In this document: positions 31,666 through 38,428 of the stretch, piece by piece
Layout of the letters: the number at the start of each line of letters is the position of its first letter
Numbering within the stretch: the first letter of the stretch is position 1
Virus record (IMG/VR): IMGVR_UViG_3300048592_000179
Location: 1-49,454 of that record
Origin: a virus
Length of the DNA: 49,454 bases
Reading direction: 5' to 3' (one strand)
Program-made: the position numbers and the translations under genes
The notes under the pieces: generated by a model
Database searches by the model: none
The model's input: only the letters and a program-made list of their open reading frames with translations
Told to the model about the DNA's origin: nothing

Positions 31666-31907
31666 GCATGCTTGCCCCGGCAAGGGCGTTGCCCCATATT
31701 TCAAGTGCAATCCAGACCCTGAGCCAGCGAGGACCCGTGGCCGTTTTCTATCCTATCATGTGTGGACGCCCCTCCAGGGGCCAACACGGTGCCGATGGCC
31801 ACGGTTCTCGCAACCGCAGGCGTCTGGATTGCCACCGTGCCCTGGGGGGGCGTTCTGCGTCTATCCAGTGAATCGTCCACCCCTACGGACCAACCAAGCG
31901 AGGGAGA
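31666..31907. other. Non-coding regulatory stretch between early operons
   Basis: No convincing gene was found; a frame across it lacks a ribosome site and reads as low-quality peptide. It contains a candidate promoter at its left end, a GCCCCT-CC-AGGGGC hairpin (31768-31781) that resembles half of the iteron motif at 36826, a CACGGTG/CACCGTG inverted pair (31785-31791 and 31833-31839), and locally AT-richer stretches. It separates the DNA-repair operon from the small-protein operon. Confidence 0.65.
31672..31700 (+). promoter_or_regulatory. Candidate sigma70 promoter with a dyad operator in the spacer
   Basis: TTGCCC (31672-31677), a 17-base spacer and CATATT (31695-31700) each match four of six consensus bases. 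The spacer contains the inverted repeat GGCAA-N5-TTGCC (31679-31693), which would place a repressor site between the -35 and -10 boxes. The downstream operon starts at 31908, leaving a leader of about 200 bases. The promoter call is inference from sequence only. Confidence 0.55.
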
Positions 31908-32162
31908 ATGAGAGATCCGATCATCATTGAAGGCCCGCCGTTCGATTGGAAGCGTGGGGGAGAGATGGCGAGCCGCGTCCAGAACGACGATGGGAGCACG
32001 AACTGGTGGGCCGCCATGGGAGCAGACCCTGGCTGCATGACGTGTTCCGCCTGCGGGTTATCGCTGTGGAAGGAGGGCTACCGGGTGAAGTGCCCGGACT
32101 GCGGCCATGAGTTCGACACGCCACTCCGTCCCGCCACCCCCGAGAGGGAGGAACCCGAATGA
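31908..32162 (+). CDS. Small zinc-ribbon protein
   Basis: A protein of 84 residues. Two CxxC pairs, CSAC and CPDC (residues about 46-66), form a zinc ribbon like those in RNA-polymerase-type proteins (CSACGLSLWKEGYRVKCPDC). The ATG at 31908 has GAGG four bases upstream, and ATG 31962-31964 region offers a second start. Function unknown. Confidence 0.7.
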   Translation: MRDPIIIEGPPFDWKRGGEMASRVQNDDGSTNWWAAMGADPGCMTCSACGLSLWKEGYRVKCPDCGHEFDTPLRPATPEREEPE

Positions 32163-32764
32163 GCGAGAAGATGACAGCCAAAGAAGCGTGGGACGCGGCC
32201 CTGTCATTCAGCCGCGGCGTTGAGGTTGTCACCACCGACGGAGTTTTCGATGAGTGGTGGAACCGCCGCGCCCCCCAAGGGGAGCCGGAAGTCCACGCCA
32301 ATGCCGTCCGCGCCCGGCCCGCCGAGCCTGCCACCGACCTGCTCACCCGCGAGGCCGTCAGGGAACTGGCCGCGTTGCTGGCCCCGTTCGTGGGGGCCGC
32401 GGAGGGCTTCGTGGGCACGGATCACGAAGACGACTCACGTGTCACGTTCGTACAGCACTACGGTACCGGCGCCAAGGTATTCGGTGTCCGCGTGGGGGAC
32501 CTGCGCCGACTTCGGGAATGGTGGCTCGCCCGGCCCGCCGAGCCCGTGGGAGGGGGTATGACATGGACCAAGGACACCCCGACACAGGGAGGCTACTACT
32601 GGACCCGTACCCCTCGCGGACACGTGGAGGTCGTGGAAGTCATGAAGGTGGAAGCCGCCCACGACGGCTCGCTGTGGGCGGACGACGGCCTGTGGTGCGT
32701 GGACGAGGTGGACAACGAGTGGTGTGGTCCGATCCCTGAGCCCCTGGAGGTGCCCCATGGCTGA
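32159..32764 (+). CDS. Mosaic protein with DUF551-like C-terminus
   Basis: A protein of 201 residues. It has an N-terminal helical part, the module DLLTREAVRE, two copies of an ARPAEP linker, and a C-terminal domain from about residue 134 (TWTKDTPTQGGYYWTR ... EVDNEWCGPIP) that resembles DUF551-like proteins. The last residues (LEVPHG) are the translated ribosome site of the next gene. The DLLTREAVRE module recurs in the next gene. Function unknown. Confidence 0.65.
   Translation: MSEKMTAKEAWDAALSFSRGVEVVTTDGVFDEWWNRRAPQGEPEVHANAVRARPAEPATDLLTREAVRELAALLAPFVGAAEGFVGTDHEDDSRVTFVQHYGTGAKVFGVRVGDLRRLREWWLARPAEPVGGGMTWTKDTPTQGGYYWTRTPRGHVEVVEVMKVEAAHDGSLWADDGLWCVDEVDNEWCGPIPEPLEVPHG
32336..32364 (+). 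repeat. 29-bp direct repeat, copy 1
   Basis: 29 bases coding DLLTREAVR plus the first bases of the next codon are repeated exactly at 32877-32905 in the next gene, in the same reading frame. This points to a recent partial duplication or module exchange between neighbouring genes. Confidence 0.9.
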
Positions 32765-33026
32765 GAAGCACGAGACGGACCCCGTGGTGCGCGGGTGGAT
32801 GTACGAGACGGCGCACGGGTGGGTCGTGAGCAAGACGCCACTGAGATCCGACGCGGTGCCGCTGTACGCCGCCATCGACCTGCTCACCCGCGAGGCCGTC
32901 AGGGAGGCCGTGGAGCGGGTCAAGCGAGAGGCTACCACGCGCTACTCGCATAACCTGTACGGCATGGGCCACGACGCCGCCCTCGACGCCCTGCTCGCCG
33001 CCCTTGGACTGGAGGACGAAACATGA
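32757..33026 (+). CDS. Hypothetical protein sharing a module with its neighbour
   Basis: A protein of 89 residues, starting MAEK in the recurrent start cassette. It carries the same DLLTREAVRE module as the upstream gene (residues 41-50), then a helical basic part (ERVKREATTRYSHNLYGMGHD) and an acidic end. Function unknown. Confidence 0.6.
   Translation: MAEKHETDPVVRGWMYETAHGWVVSKTPLRSDAVPLYAAIDLLTREAVREAVERVKREATTRYSHNLYGMGHDAALDALLAALGLEDET
32877..32905 (+). repeat. 29-bp direct repeat, copy 2
   Basis: Exact copy of 32336-32364, 541 bases downstream, same strand and reading frame. Confidence 0.9.
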
Positions 33027-33334
33027 GCAAGCTTCATAAGACCGAGGTAACCGTGGGCCAACTTGCTGTCGCGGCATCGTTTGCCATTGAGGCGCTGATC
33101 TACTGTTCGCCCGAAGTAGGATGGAGTGACCACGAGAAGGCGGTGGCCAAAGGTATACGCGGATATCCCCGCAAGTTGTGGGGAACCAACTGCCGCATGG
33201 TGGTAGATCGGTTCGCGTTCTTCTGCTCCGAGATGCGGCTGGACTACCAAACACGGGCCGAGATTTGGCCGCTGGTGTTCTCGCTACCGAACCCATACGA
33301 AGCACTGGAGGACGCACTGGAGGACGCACCATGA
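33023..33334 (+). CDS. Hypothetical early protein
   Basis: A protein of 103 residues. Helical with 'VGQLAVAASFAIEALIYC' and a basic part 'KAVAKGIRGYPRKLWGTNCRM'. ATGA overlaps on both sides. No family is recognised. Confidence 0.55.
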   Translation: MSKLHKTEVTVGQLAVAASFAIEALIYCSPEVGWSDHEKAVAKGIRGYPRKLWGTNCRMVVDRFAFFCSEMRLDYQTRAEIWPLVFSLPNPYEALEDALEDAP

Positions 33335-33594
33335 CCCCGATAGAGCAGGCCATCGAGGCGCTGGAGTCGGCGCGCTGCGTCAACTACAACGGGTCGGACT
33401 GCATCCGGGCACGCCACCCTATCCCGTGTCGCAGATGTGCCGCCCTAGCCCGCCTGCGGGCGTGTACGGTGGTCGAGGGACGCGCAGAGCAGACGCCACA
33501 GGTATTCGGGTGCGACGGCCTTCTGTGGGACTTCTACCACGGCGCAAGCAAAGGTGGCCGCCCCGCCTACCTCGTCACGGAGGGAGAATCGTGA
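33331..33594 (+). CDS. Hypothetical Cys-containing protein
   Basis: A protein of 87 residues. Cys residues at 'CVNYNGSDC' and 'CRRCAALARLRAC' could bind zinc. ATG after a GGAGGAC site. Function unknown. Confidence 0.55.
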   Translation: MTPIEQAIEALESARCVNYNGSDCIRARHPIPCRRCAALARLRACTVVEGRAEQTPQVFGCDGLLWDFYHGASKGGRPAYLVTEGES

Positions 33595-33992
33595 AGACCG
33601 AGCAACTACGGAAGCACGAAGCCAACCGGCTCCTTCGGGTGATTGCGCGCACGGGCCGGAACTTCTTCCGCCACGGGGACGACGTGTCGTACATGGAGAT
33701 CGACAAGCGCGGGCGGGTGTGGTTCGTGGACTCCTACAGCAAGCGCAGGGTCTACACGCACTACTCCGGCGAGTGGAAGGGCTTCACGAACGGTGGCACG
33801 CTCCGGTCGCTGGTGATCCGGCTGCGGGACTACATCAAGCGCGGCACCCCTGTCCCGGCGCTGGTATTCGGCCCGTGGCCGGAATGGTATTGCGGGGGAG
33901 ACTTGTGGGGATACGGCGACGACATGGGTGCGGTGCGGAGCGAGGCCGCGAGGCTGGGCATATCCGACGCCATCCCACCGGAGGGAGAATGA
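33591..33992 (+). CDS. Hypothetical protein
   Basis: A protein of 133 residues, GTG start with a GGAGGGAGAAT leader. It contains a basic N-terminal helix (QLRKHEANRLLRVIARTGRNFF) and aromatic central strands. The same GGAGGGAGAAT leader precedes 33989. Function unknown. Confidence 0.55.
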   Translation: MKTEQLRKHEANRLLRVIARTGRNFFRHGDDVSYMEIDKRGRVWFVDSYSKRRVYTHYSGEWKGFTNGGTLRSLVIRLRDYIKRGTPVPALVFGPWPEWYCGGDLWGYGDDMGAVRSEAARLGISDAIPPEGE

Positions 33993-34231
33993 GCAGGCAC
34001 GACGGAGGACCCGCGTTCCCAACGTTGGTGCCCAACCGGCGGCACCCGGACCACCAGCCCGGTACACGGGCACCCGGCATGACGCTGCGCCAGTGGTACG
34101 CGGGGCAGGCGCTCGCGGGGCTGATTGCGGGGGAGGCGGGCCGGCCAACCAAGTCTACGATTTATGCGGAGTGGGCGTTTGGTGTGGCCGACGCCATGCT
34201 GGCCCACGAGTCCGCGGAGCCCAAGCCATGA
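33989..34231 (+). CDS. Small protein of a common phage type
   Basis: A protein of 80 residues. The start 'DGGPAFPTLVPNR' and 'GMTLRQWYAGQALAGL' are common to many phage and prophage proteins of unknown role. The ATG has a GGAGG site with a four-base spacer. It probably acts early, but no biochemical function is known. Confidence 0.65.
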   Translation: MSRHDGGPAFPTLVPNRRHPDHQPGTRAPGMTLRQWYAGQALAGLIAGEAGRPTKSTIYAEWAFGVADAMLAHESAEPKP

Positions 34232-34524
34232 GCCTCTTCGACCTGACGCCCTACACGGACGAAGGCGCCGTGTCCCTCGCATCGGCCCGCAGGCTCTTGG
34301 CTAACGTGGAATGGCTGGACGAGCCCGGCGACTACGACGGCGAGGTGTGGTGGCCCCGGCATCGGGCGGCCCGTGCGCTGGCCGTGAAGCTCGGCGCGTC
34401 GGATGTGGTCGTGGCGCTGGACGAATTGGGCAACCCTGACGGTACCAATGGGCTCGAACAACTCGGGATCGTGGCAGTCCGGGCCGCACGGGACTTCCTG
34501 CGGAGCAAGGAGGCGGGAGTATGA
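34228..34524 (+). CDS. Hypothetical protein
   Basis: A protein of 98 residues, ATGA overlap. Acidic middle (EWLDEPGDYDGEVWWPRHR) and a C-terminal helical half. Function unknown. Confidence 0.55.
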   Translation: MSLFDLTPYTDEGAVSLASARRLLANVEWLDEPGDYDGEVWWPRHRAARALAVKLGASDVVVALDELGNPDGTNGLEQLGIVAVRAARDFLRSKEAGV

Positions 34525-34943
34525 TGCGCACAAGGGAGGAACAGATTCGCGGACGGTGCAAGCACTTCACCGGCATCCAGAACAAGACTTGTGGCGCGGG
34601 CGTGCGCTACGACGACGTAAGGAGGCTGCCCGGCTTCAATGTGCCGTGCATCCTGCAGTACGCCGACGACTCTCCACCCTGCGACAATCGGGCATTTCCG
34701 ACGCTAGAGGAGGTCGCGGAGCAGATCGAACGGGATCGCAAGGCGGTGCGCGACTACTCCACGGCCCGCAAGGCGATCACCGACGAAATCGGGCCGTTTG
34801 TTCGGGGCAAGTCGCCGGGCGTCGGCGGCGAAATTCCGTGCCCCGTCTGCACGACAGGCACCCTGCGCTACAGCCGTGCCATGTCGAACGGGCACGTCCA
34901 CGCCAGGTGCTCAACGGATGGGTGCGTCGCATGGATGGAGTGA
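34521..34943 (+). CDS. Zinc-binding protein with two Cys clusters
   Basis: A protein of 140 residues. The N-terminal cluster CKHFTGIQNKTC and a distal C-terminal ribbon (CPVC ... CSTDGC) bracket a helical middle with 'VAEQIERDRKAVRDYST'. Two zinc sites are likely. It may be a transcription or nucleic-acid-binding protein; no partner is known. Confidence 0.65.
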   Translation: MMRTREEQIRGRCKHFTGIQNKTCGAGVRYDDVRRLPGFNVPCILQYADDSPPCDNRAFPTLEEVAEQIERDRKAVRDYSTARKAITDEIGPFVRGKSPGVGGEIPCPVCTTGTLRYSRAMSNGHVHARCSTDGCVAWME

Positions 34944-35020
34944 CCCCTCTGGGCCGCTGGCTCGCCCGGCGCGGACCCTTCGAGATGGGGCGGAAGCCCC
35001 GGGAGGTGGAGCATGGCTGA
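34940..35020 (+). CDS. Micro-ORF of 26 codons
   Basis: GTG 34940 overlaps the previous stop (GTGA) and the frame stops inside the start cassette of the next gene (8-base overlap ATGGCTGA), just as longer genes here do. The peptide is basic (GRWLARRGPFEMGRKPRE). Two ATGs at 34931 and 34935 lie nearby, only the first in frame. A real small protein is plausible because it exactly fills the gap in a gapless operon, but it may also be only a translational bridge. Confidence 0.4.
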   Translation: MTPLGRWLARRGPFEMGRKPREVEHG

Positions 35021-35582
35021 CCGAGGGTGGGAGGAGCTACACAAGGCTGTGGCTGAACTGTGGGGATACGACCAAGGATGGCCGACGCACGGAAACGCGC
35101 CACTCGCCATCGCGGCTGGTGTCGCACTGCGGGAAAGCGAGGTGGGGCGGCTGCGAGCGTGGGTGGACGATCTCCAGTCGGGCATGTACGTCAACTGCGT
35201 CTACTGCGGTCATCGCTACGGCCCCAATGAGACTACTCCTGTGAGCATGGCCGACGCGCTCAAGGCGCACATTGAAGAATGCCCAGACCACCCCATGAGT
35301 GCGCTCAGGGAAGAGGTTCAGCGCCTCCGCGCCGCCCTCGCCCTGCCCCGGCTCGGTGCCGCCCTAGCCCGGCCCGCCGAGCCCGTGGGGGAGTGGCGGC
35401 CCATCGAGACGGCACCACGCGACGGCACGGAGGTGCTGACGCTAAGGCGCGCTGGCCTCATGTCCGTGGCCGCGTACCTCCCGCACGGGAAAGCGGAGTG
35501 GTGCTGTGCGGACGGGGGCCGCCTCCTAAACGTGACCCACTGGATGCCGCTACCCGATCCCCCGGAGGTGCCCCATGGCTGA
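35013..35582 (+). CDS. Zinc-finger plus DUF551 protein
   Basis: A protein of 189 residues. Residues about 61-85 carry a finger (CVYCGHRYG ... HIEECPDH), followed by a coiled-coil-like helix and an ALARPAEPVG linker. The C-terminal 65 residues 'EWRPIETAPRDGTEVL ... THWMPLPDPP' are a DUF551 domain. The final PPEVPHG is the translated ribosome site of the Gp37 gene. Domain fusion of common phage modules. Function unknown. Confidence 0.7.
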   Translation: MADRGWEELHKAVAELWGYDQGWPTHGNAPLAIAAGVALRESEVGRLRAWVDDLQSGMYVNCVYCGHRYGPNETTPVSMADALKAHIEECPDHPMSALREEVQRLRAALALPRLGAALARPAEPVGEWRPIETAPRDGTEVLTLRRAGLMSVAAYLPHGKAEWCCADGGRLLNVTHWMPLPDPPEVPHG

Positions 35583-36465
35583 GAACAGCGCAATTCAGTG
35601 GACCGACCACACGTTCAATCCGTGGATCGGCTGCGCCAAGGTGTCGGCGGGCTGCAAGCACTGCTACGCAGAGACGCTGATGGACACGCGGTACGGGCGG
35701 GTCGAGTGGGGTGTGAACGGTACCCGCTCACGCACGTCGGACGCGAACTGGAAGAAGCCGTTGGCGTGGAACCGGGCCGCAGAGAAGGCGGGGAAGCCCG
35801 CCCGCGTGTTCTGCGCGTCGCTGGCCGACGTGTTCGAGGATCGGCCCGAGTTGGTGCCGTGGCGCTCCGACCTGTGGGCGCTGGTGGAGCGGACGCCGTG
35901 GCTGCGGTACCAGCTCCTTACGAAGCGCCCCGAAAACGTCATGGGCATGGTGCCGGAGTCGTGGCGCGACGGGTTCCCACCCCACGTATGGATCGGCACC
36001 TCGGTCGAGGACCAGGCCGCAGCCGACGAGCGCATCCCGCATCTGCTCCAGATCCCCGCGAAGGTCCGCTTCCTGTCGTGTGAGCCGCTGATCGGGCCGG
36101 TGGACCTGAAGCCGCAATGGCTCCACGAACACCCCGGCACCCTCCACCTAGGCCCCGGCCACTATCCAGGCCCAGCTATCCATTGGGTCATCGCGGGCGG
36201 CGAATCGGGACCGGGTGCAAGGCCGTGTGACGTGGCGTGGCTTCGGTCGCTCCGGGACCAGTGCGCAGCCGCTGGGGTGCCGTACTTCCTCAAGCAGCTT
36301 GGGTCGCGCCCGCATTCGGTGGCTGACCGCATCGGCCCCATCCCAAAGGGAATCGCTTTCCCGAACGGCTTCTACCGCCACCTGAACGACCACAAGGGCG
36401 GCGACATGGAGGAGTGGCCGGCGGACCTGAGGTTGCGGGGGTTCCCGGGGGGCGGCCGTGGCTGA
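35575..36465 (+). CDS. Phage Gp37/Gp68 family protein (DUF5131)
   Basis: A protein of 296 residues. The signature 'WTDHTFNPWIGCAKVSAGCKHCYAE' with Cys20-x6-Cys27-x2-Cys30 is diagnostic. The cysteines resemble a radical-SAM-type or iron-sulfur cluster site, and later 'QLLTKRPENV', 'WIGTSVEDQ' and 'ALADVFEDRP'-like segments are typical of the family. The biochemical function is not established. Starts in the GGAGGTGCCCC cassette. Confidence 0.9.
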   Translation: MAENSAIQWTDHTFNPWIGCAKVSAGCKHCYAETLMDTRYGRVEWGVNGTRSRTSDANWKKPLAWNRAAEKAGKPARVFCASLADVFEDRPELVPWRSDLWALVERTPWLRYQLLTKRPENVMGMVPESWRDGFPPHVWIGTSVEDQAAADERIPHLLQIPAKVRFLSCEPLIGPVDLKPQWLHEHPGTLHLGPGHYPGPAIHWVIAGGESGPGARPCDVAWLRSLRDQCAAAGVPYFLKQLGSRPHSVADRIGPIPKGIAFPNGFYRHLNDHKGGDMEEWPADLRLRGFPGGGRG

Positions 36466-37333
36466 CGCCCCACCAGCATGGACGACCATCCTGGCCGATA
36501 CCCGCTTGAGCCGGGAGGCCCGCATCATGGGTGCCTTCCTGGCGTCCATGGGCCCCGGGCAGCACGAGGTCTCGCACGACACATGGCGCCTACTCCTTGG
36601 ACGGTCTCCCCGAGGCGGTATGACCAAGGACGAGACACTGTCCGGATACCTGTCGGAGCTGACGTCCCACGGGTGGGCCGAGAGGATGTCCTTGGGTGGC
36701 CGGGGGTCACCCGTGTATCGGCTCTACCCCCCTCCAGCGGGGGGGGATGGCAATTCCTCTCCTACCCCCCAGGGGGGTACCATACTTTCTCCCCCCCCCC
36801 CAGGGGGTAGCATGGAAACCGTCTCCCCCCCTCCAGGAGGGGGGCAGGATCCTCCCTCCTCCTCCCCTCCTCCTTCACCACCTCCTGTAACTGCCGCGGG
36901 CGTGCGCGAGGATGGGGTGCGAGCGGACGCGGACCGGGTCATCGACGCTGCCGACGGGACACTCGACGGGTGCCGTGGTTCGCTCCGGGACTACCTCGCC
37001 GAGCGGGTCAGTCCCGAAAGGCAGCACGCCTACGTCCAGCGTGTGGTCACCGCGCTCGAAGGTGCCGACGAGTGGATGTGGAAGGATCGCACCGGCCGCA
37101 CCCTTCGCGACGGCCGTACCGCGGTCCTGGCGGCCGCGTTCAACGAACTCTTGGCCGGCGACGAGATCGGCAAGCACTTCCCCGAGCCGCCGGGTGGCTA
37201 CGGCAATCTCCGCTCGAAGGTCCGATACCTGGTTGCCTCTCAGCTCGGGGTCGAGAGAGACGCGACGAAGTCTGGGACGAGGGTCACCCCGTGCATCCCA
37301 GTCATCCCCGCCAACCAAGGAGCCTTCCGGTGA
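36458..37333 (+). CDS. Replication initiator, lambda-O-like
   Basis: A protein of 291 residues, GTG start. Residues 1-85 form a winged-helix-like domain (LADTRLSREARIMGAFLASMG, TKDETLSGYLSELTSHGWAER), residues about 85-145 a Pro/Gly/Ser linker, and residues about 150-290 a helical C-terminal part. The linker DNA holds four palindromic C/G iteron-like elements. The next gene is a DnaC-like loader. This is the organisation of lambda O-P, in which the N-terminal domain binds iterons inside its own gene and the C-terminal domain recruits the loader. Function is inferred from layout. Confidence 0.65.
   Translation: MADAPPAWTTILADTRLSREARIMGAFLASMGPGQHEVSHDTWRLLLGRSPRGGMTKDETLSGYLSELTSHGWAERMSLGGRGSPVYRLYPPPAGGDGNSSPTPQGGTILSPPPPGGSMETVSPPPGGGQDPPSSSPPPSPPPVTAAGVREDGVRADADRVIDAADGTLDGCRGSLRDYLAERVSPERQHAYVQRVVTALEGADEWMWKDRTGRTLRDGRTAVLAAAFNELLAGDEIGKHFPEPPGGYGNLRSKVRYLVASQLGVERDATKSGTRVTPCIPVIPANQGAFR
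36726..36844 (+). repeat. Four C-run/A/G-run palindromes, candidate origin iterons
   Basis: Elements are centred on a single A at 36736, 36771, 36802 and 36835, so the centre spacings are 35, 31 and 33 bases, about three helical turns. The second, TACCCCCC-A-GGGGGGTA (36763-36779), and fourth (36826-36844, arms of nine bases) are perfect palindromes around the A. The first has one mismatch and one G-T pair; the third has an 11-C run and five Gs. A polypyrimidine stretch (36849-36876) follows. They encode the PPxGG linker of the initiator. See the finding for the origin interpretation. Confidence 0.7.
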
Positions 37334-38142
37334 TGCAGCGCATCGGCACGCTCCGCAAGGTCACCACCGAGCCAGTCGAGTGCCCGTGCGGCACCGTGTT
37401 CGACGCCGAGGTCATGACGCTGGGCGAGGTCCGCGTAGCGCCGACCCACTGCCCTGCCTGCTACCTCGCGATCCGGAACCAGCCGGTCCACGCTGGCCGT
37501 GTGGCGACCACGGAGGACCAGGTCCTCGAAGACATGGAGTGGCTCGGGGTCAATCTGCAGGAGCACGGCTGGCTCGAGTACGGCCCCAACGCCGGCAAGC
37601 CCGCCACGCTGGACAACCTGGGCATCAGTCCAGGTGTCACGGCGGCCCGCAATTTCGTGCGCCGCCTCGTGGACGCCGGCCGGTGGAGGGCCGTGGTTCC
37701 GCTGTACCTGTGGGGGCCGACAGGGACCGGCAAGAGCCAGACCGGGGTTGCCGTCATCCGCGCCGCTCTGGAGGCCGGGATACCCCGTCAGGAGATCGTG
37801 TACGACCGGGGCCGGGCCATGGTCACGCAGCTCCAGGACCGCTACACCACGGGCACCGTGGACGAGTTCAGCGCCAAGCGTGGCCGCGCCCGCCTGTGGG
37901 TCTACGACGACACCGGCACCGAGAAGCTGACGCCATCCGCGTTCGCCGCCGTCGAGGACATCCTGGACCGCCGCGGGGGCAAGGCCAGCCTCATCACAGC
38001 CAACCACAACCGCGAGGAGACGGCGAATCGGTGGGCCAGCCAAGACGGGTGGGTGCGCCTGCGCTCCAGGCTGGGCCCGTATCATGAGGTCGAGATGGGT
38101 GGGCAGGACTGGCGGTTCGTGGAGCGGGGGGAGGTGGCATGA
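37333..38142 (+). CDS. DnaC-like helicase loader ATPase
   Basis: A protein of 269 residues from ATG 37333 (GTG 37330 also possible). An N-terminal zinc site (C17, C19, C40, C43) is followed by the AAA+ core: Walker A GPTGTGKS (128-135) and Walker B LWVYDDTG (188-195, DD at 192-193). The C-terminal 'ITANHNREETANRW' contains the sensor-like Asn. It would load the host replicative helicase at the phage origin. No phage helicase of DnaB type is encoded here, so host DnaB is probably used. Confidence 0.85.
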   Translation: MQRIGTLRKVTTEPVECPCGTVFDAEVMTLGEVRVAPTHCPACYLAIRNQPVHAGRVATTEDQVLEDMEWLGVNLQEHGWLEYGPNAGKPATLDNLGISPGVTAARNFVRRLVDAGRWRAVVPLYLWGPTGTGKSQTGVAVIRAALEAGIPRQEIVYDRGRAMVTQLQDRYTTGTVDEFSAKRGRARLWVYDDTGTEKLTPSAFAAVEDILDRRGGKASLITANHNREETANRWASQDGWVRLRSRLGPYHEVEMGGQDWRFVERGEVA

Positions 38143-38354
38143 CGGGCCCAACGTTATCTCCTCGGATGCAGGAAGTCGCAACCCTCGTGGCTGGCCGTGG
38201 CATGTCCTATCGGGAGGTGAGCCAAGAACTCGGGATCTCAGAGAGCGCCGTCAAGCGGTATGCGGAACAGGTGGGAAAACGGATGTCTCTTTCGCCGCGC
38301 CGGGCCATGTTCGACTGGTACCGGAGTGCGGCCGGAGACCGAGACGCGGCATAG
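38139..38354 (+). CDS. GerE/LuxR-type HTH protein
   Basis: A protein of 71 residues. The whole protein is one four-helix HTH: LSPRMQEVATLVAGRGMSYREVSQ, then ELGISESAVKRYAEQVGKRM. No receiver or sensor domain is present. It is the last early gene and lies just before the HNH-terminase late operon, so it is a candidate late-gene activator or packaging-site binding protein. Confidence 0.75.
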   Translation: MTGPTLSPRMQEVATLVAGRGMSYREVSQELGISESAVKRYAEQVGKRMSLSPRRAMFDWYRSAAGDRDAA

Positions 38355-38403
38355 GCCCGTCCATTGGGAGGTTTTACCAACTGGCCGATTCTCCCAATGC
38401 CGC
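38346..38403. repeat. Long interrupted inverted repeat between early and late operons
   Basis: CATTGGGAG (38362-38370) pairs perfectly with CTCCCAATG (38391-38399) across a 20-base spacer. The right arm continues as CCGC, and GCGGCAT (38346-38352) pairs with ATGCCGC (38397-38403). The right arm of 13 bases thus has its complement split into two blocks by ten bases. This may be an operator, a terminator without T-run, or part of a packaging (cos/pac) site beside the HNH and terminase genes. Confidence 0.7.
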
Positions 38404-38428
38404 GGGAGTCTTGCCGACGCTACTGTCG

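Noticed and set aside
31560-31871. Plus-strand frame of 103 codons extending into the 31.7 kb gap
   Set aside because: Start lies inside another gene, no Shine-Dalgarno, and the peptide in the gap has no protein character; the gap reads better as regulatory DNA.
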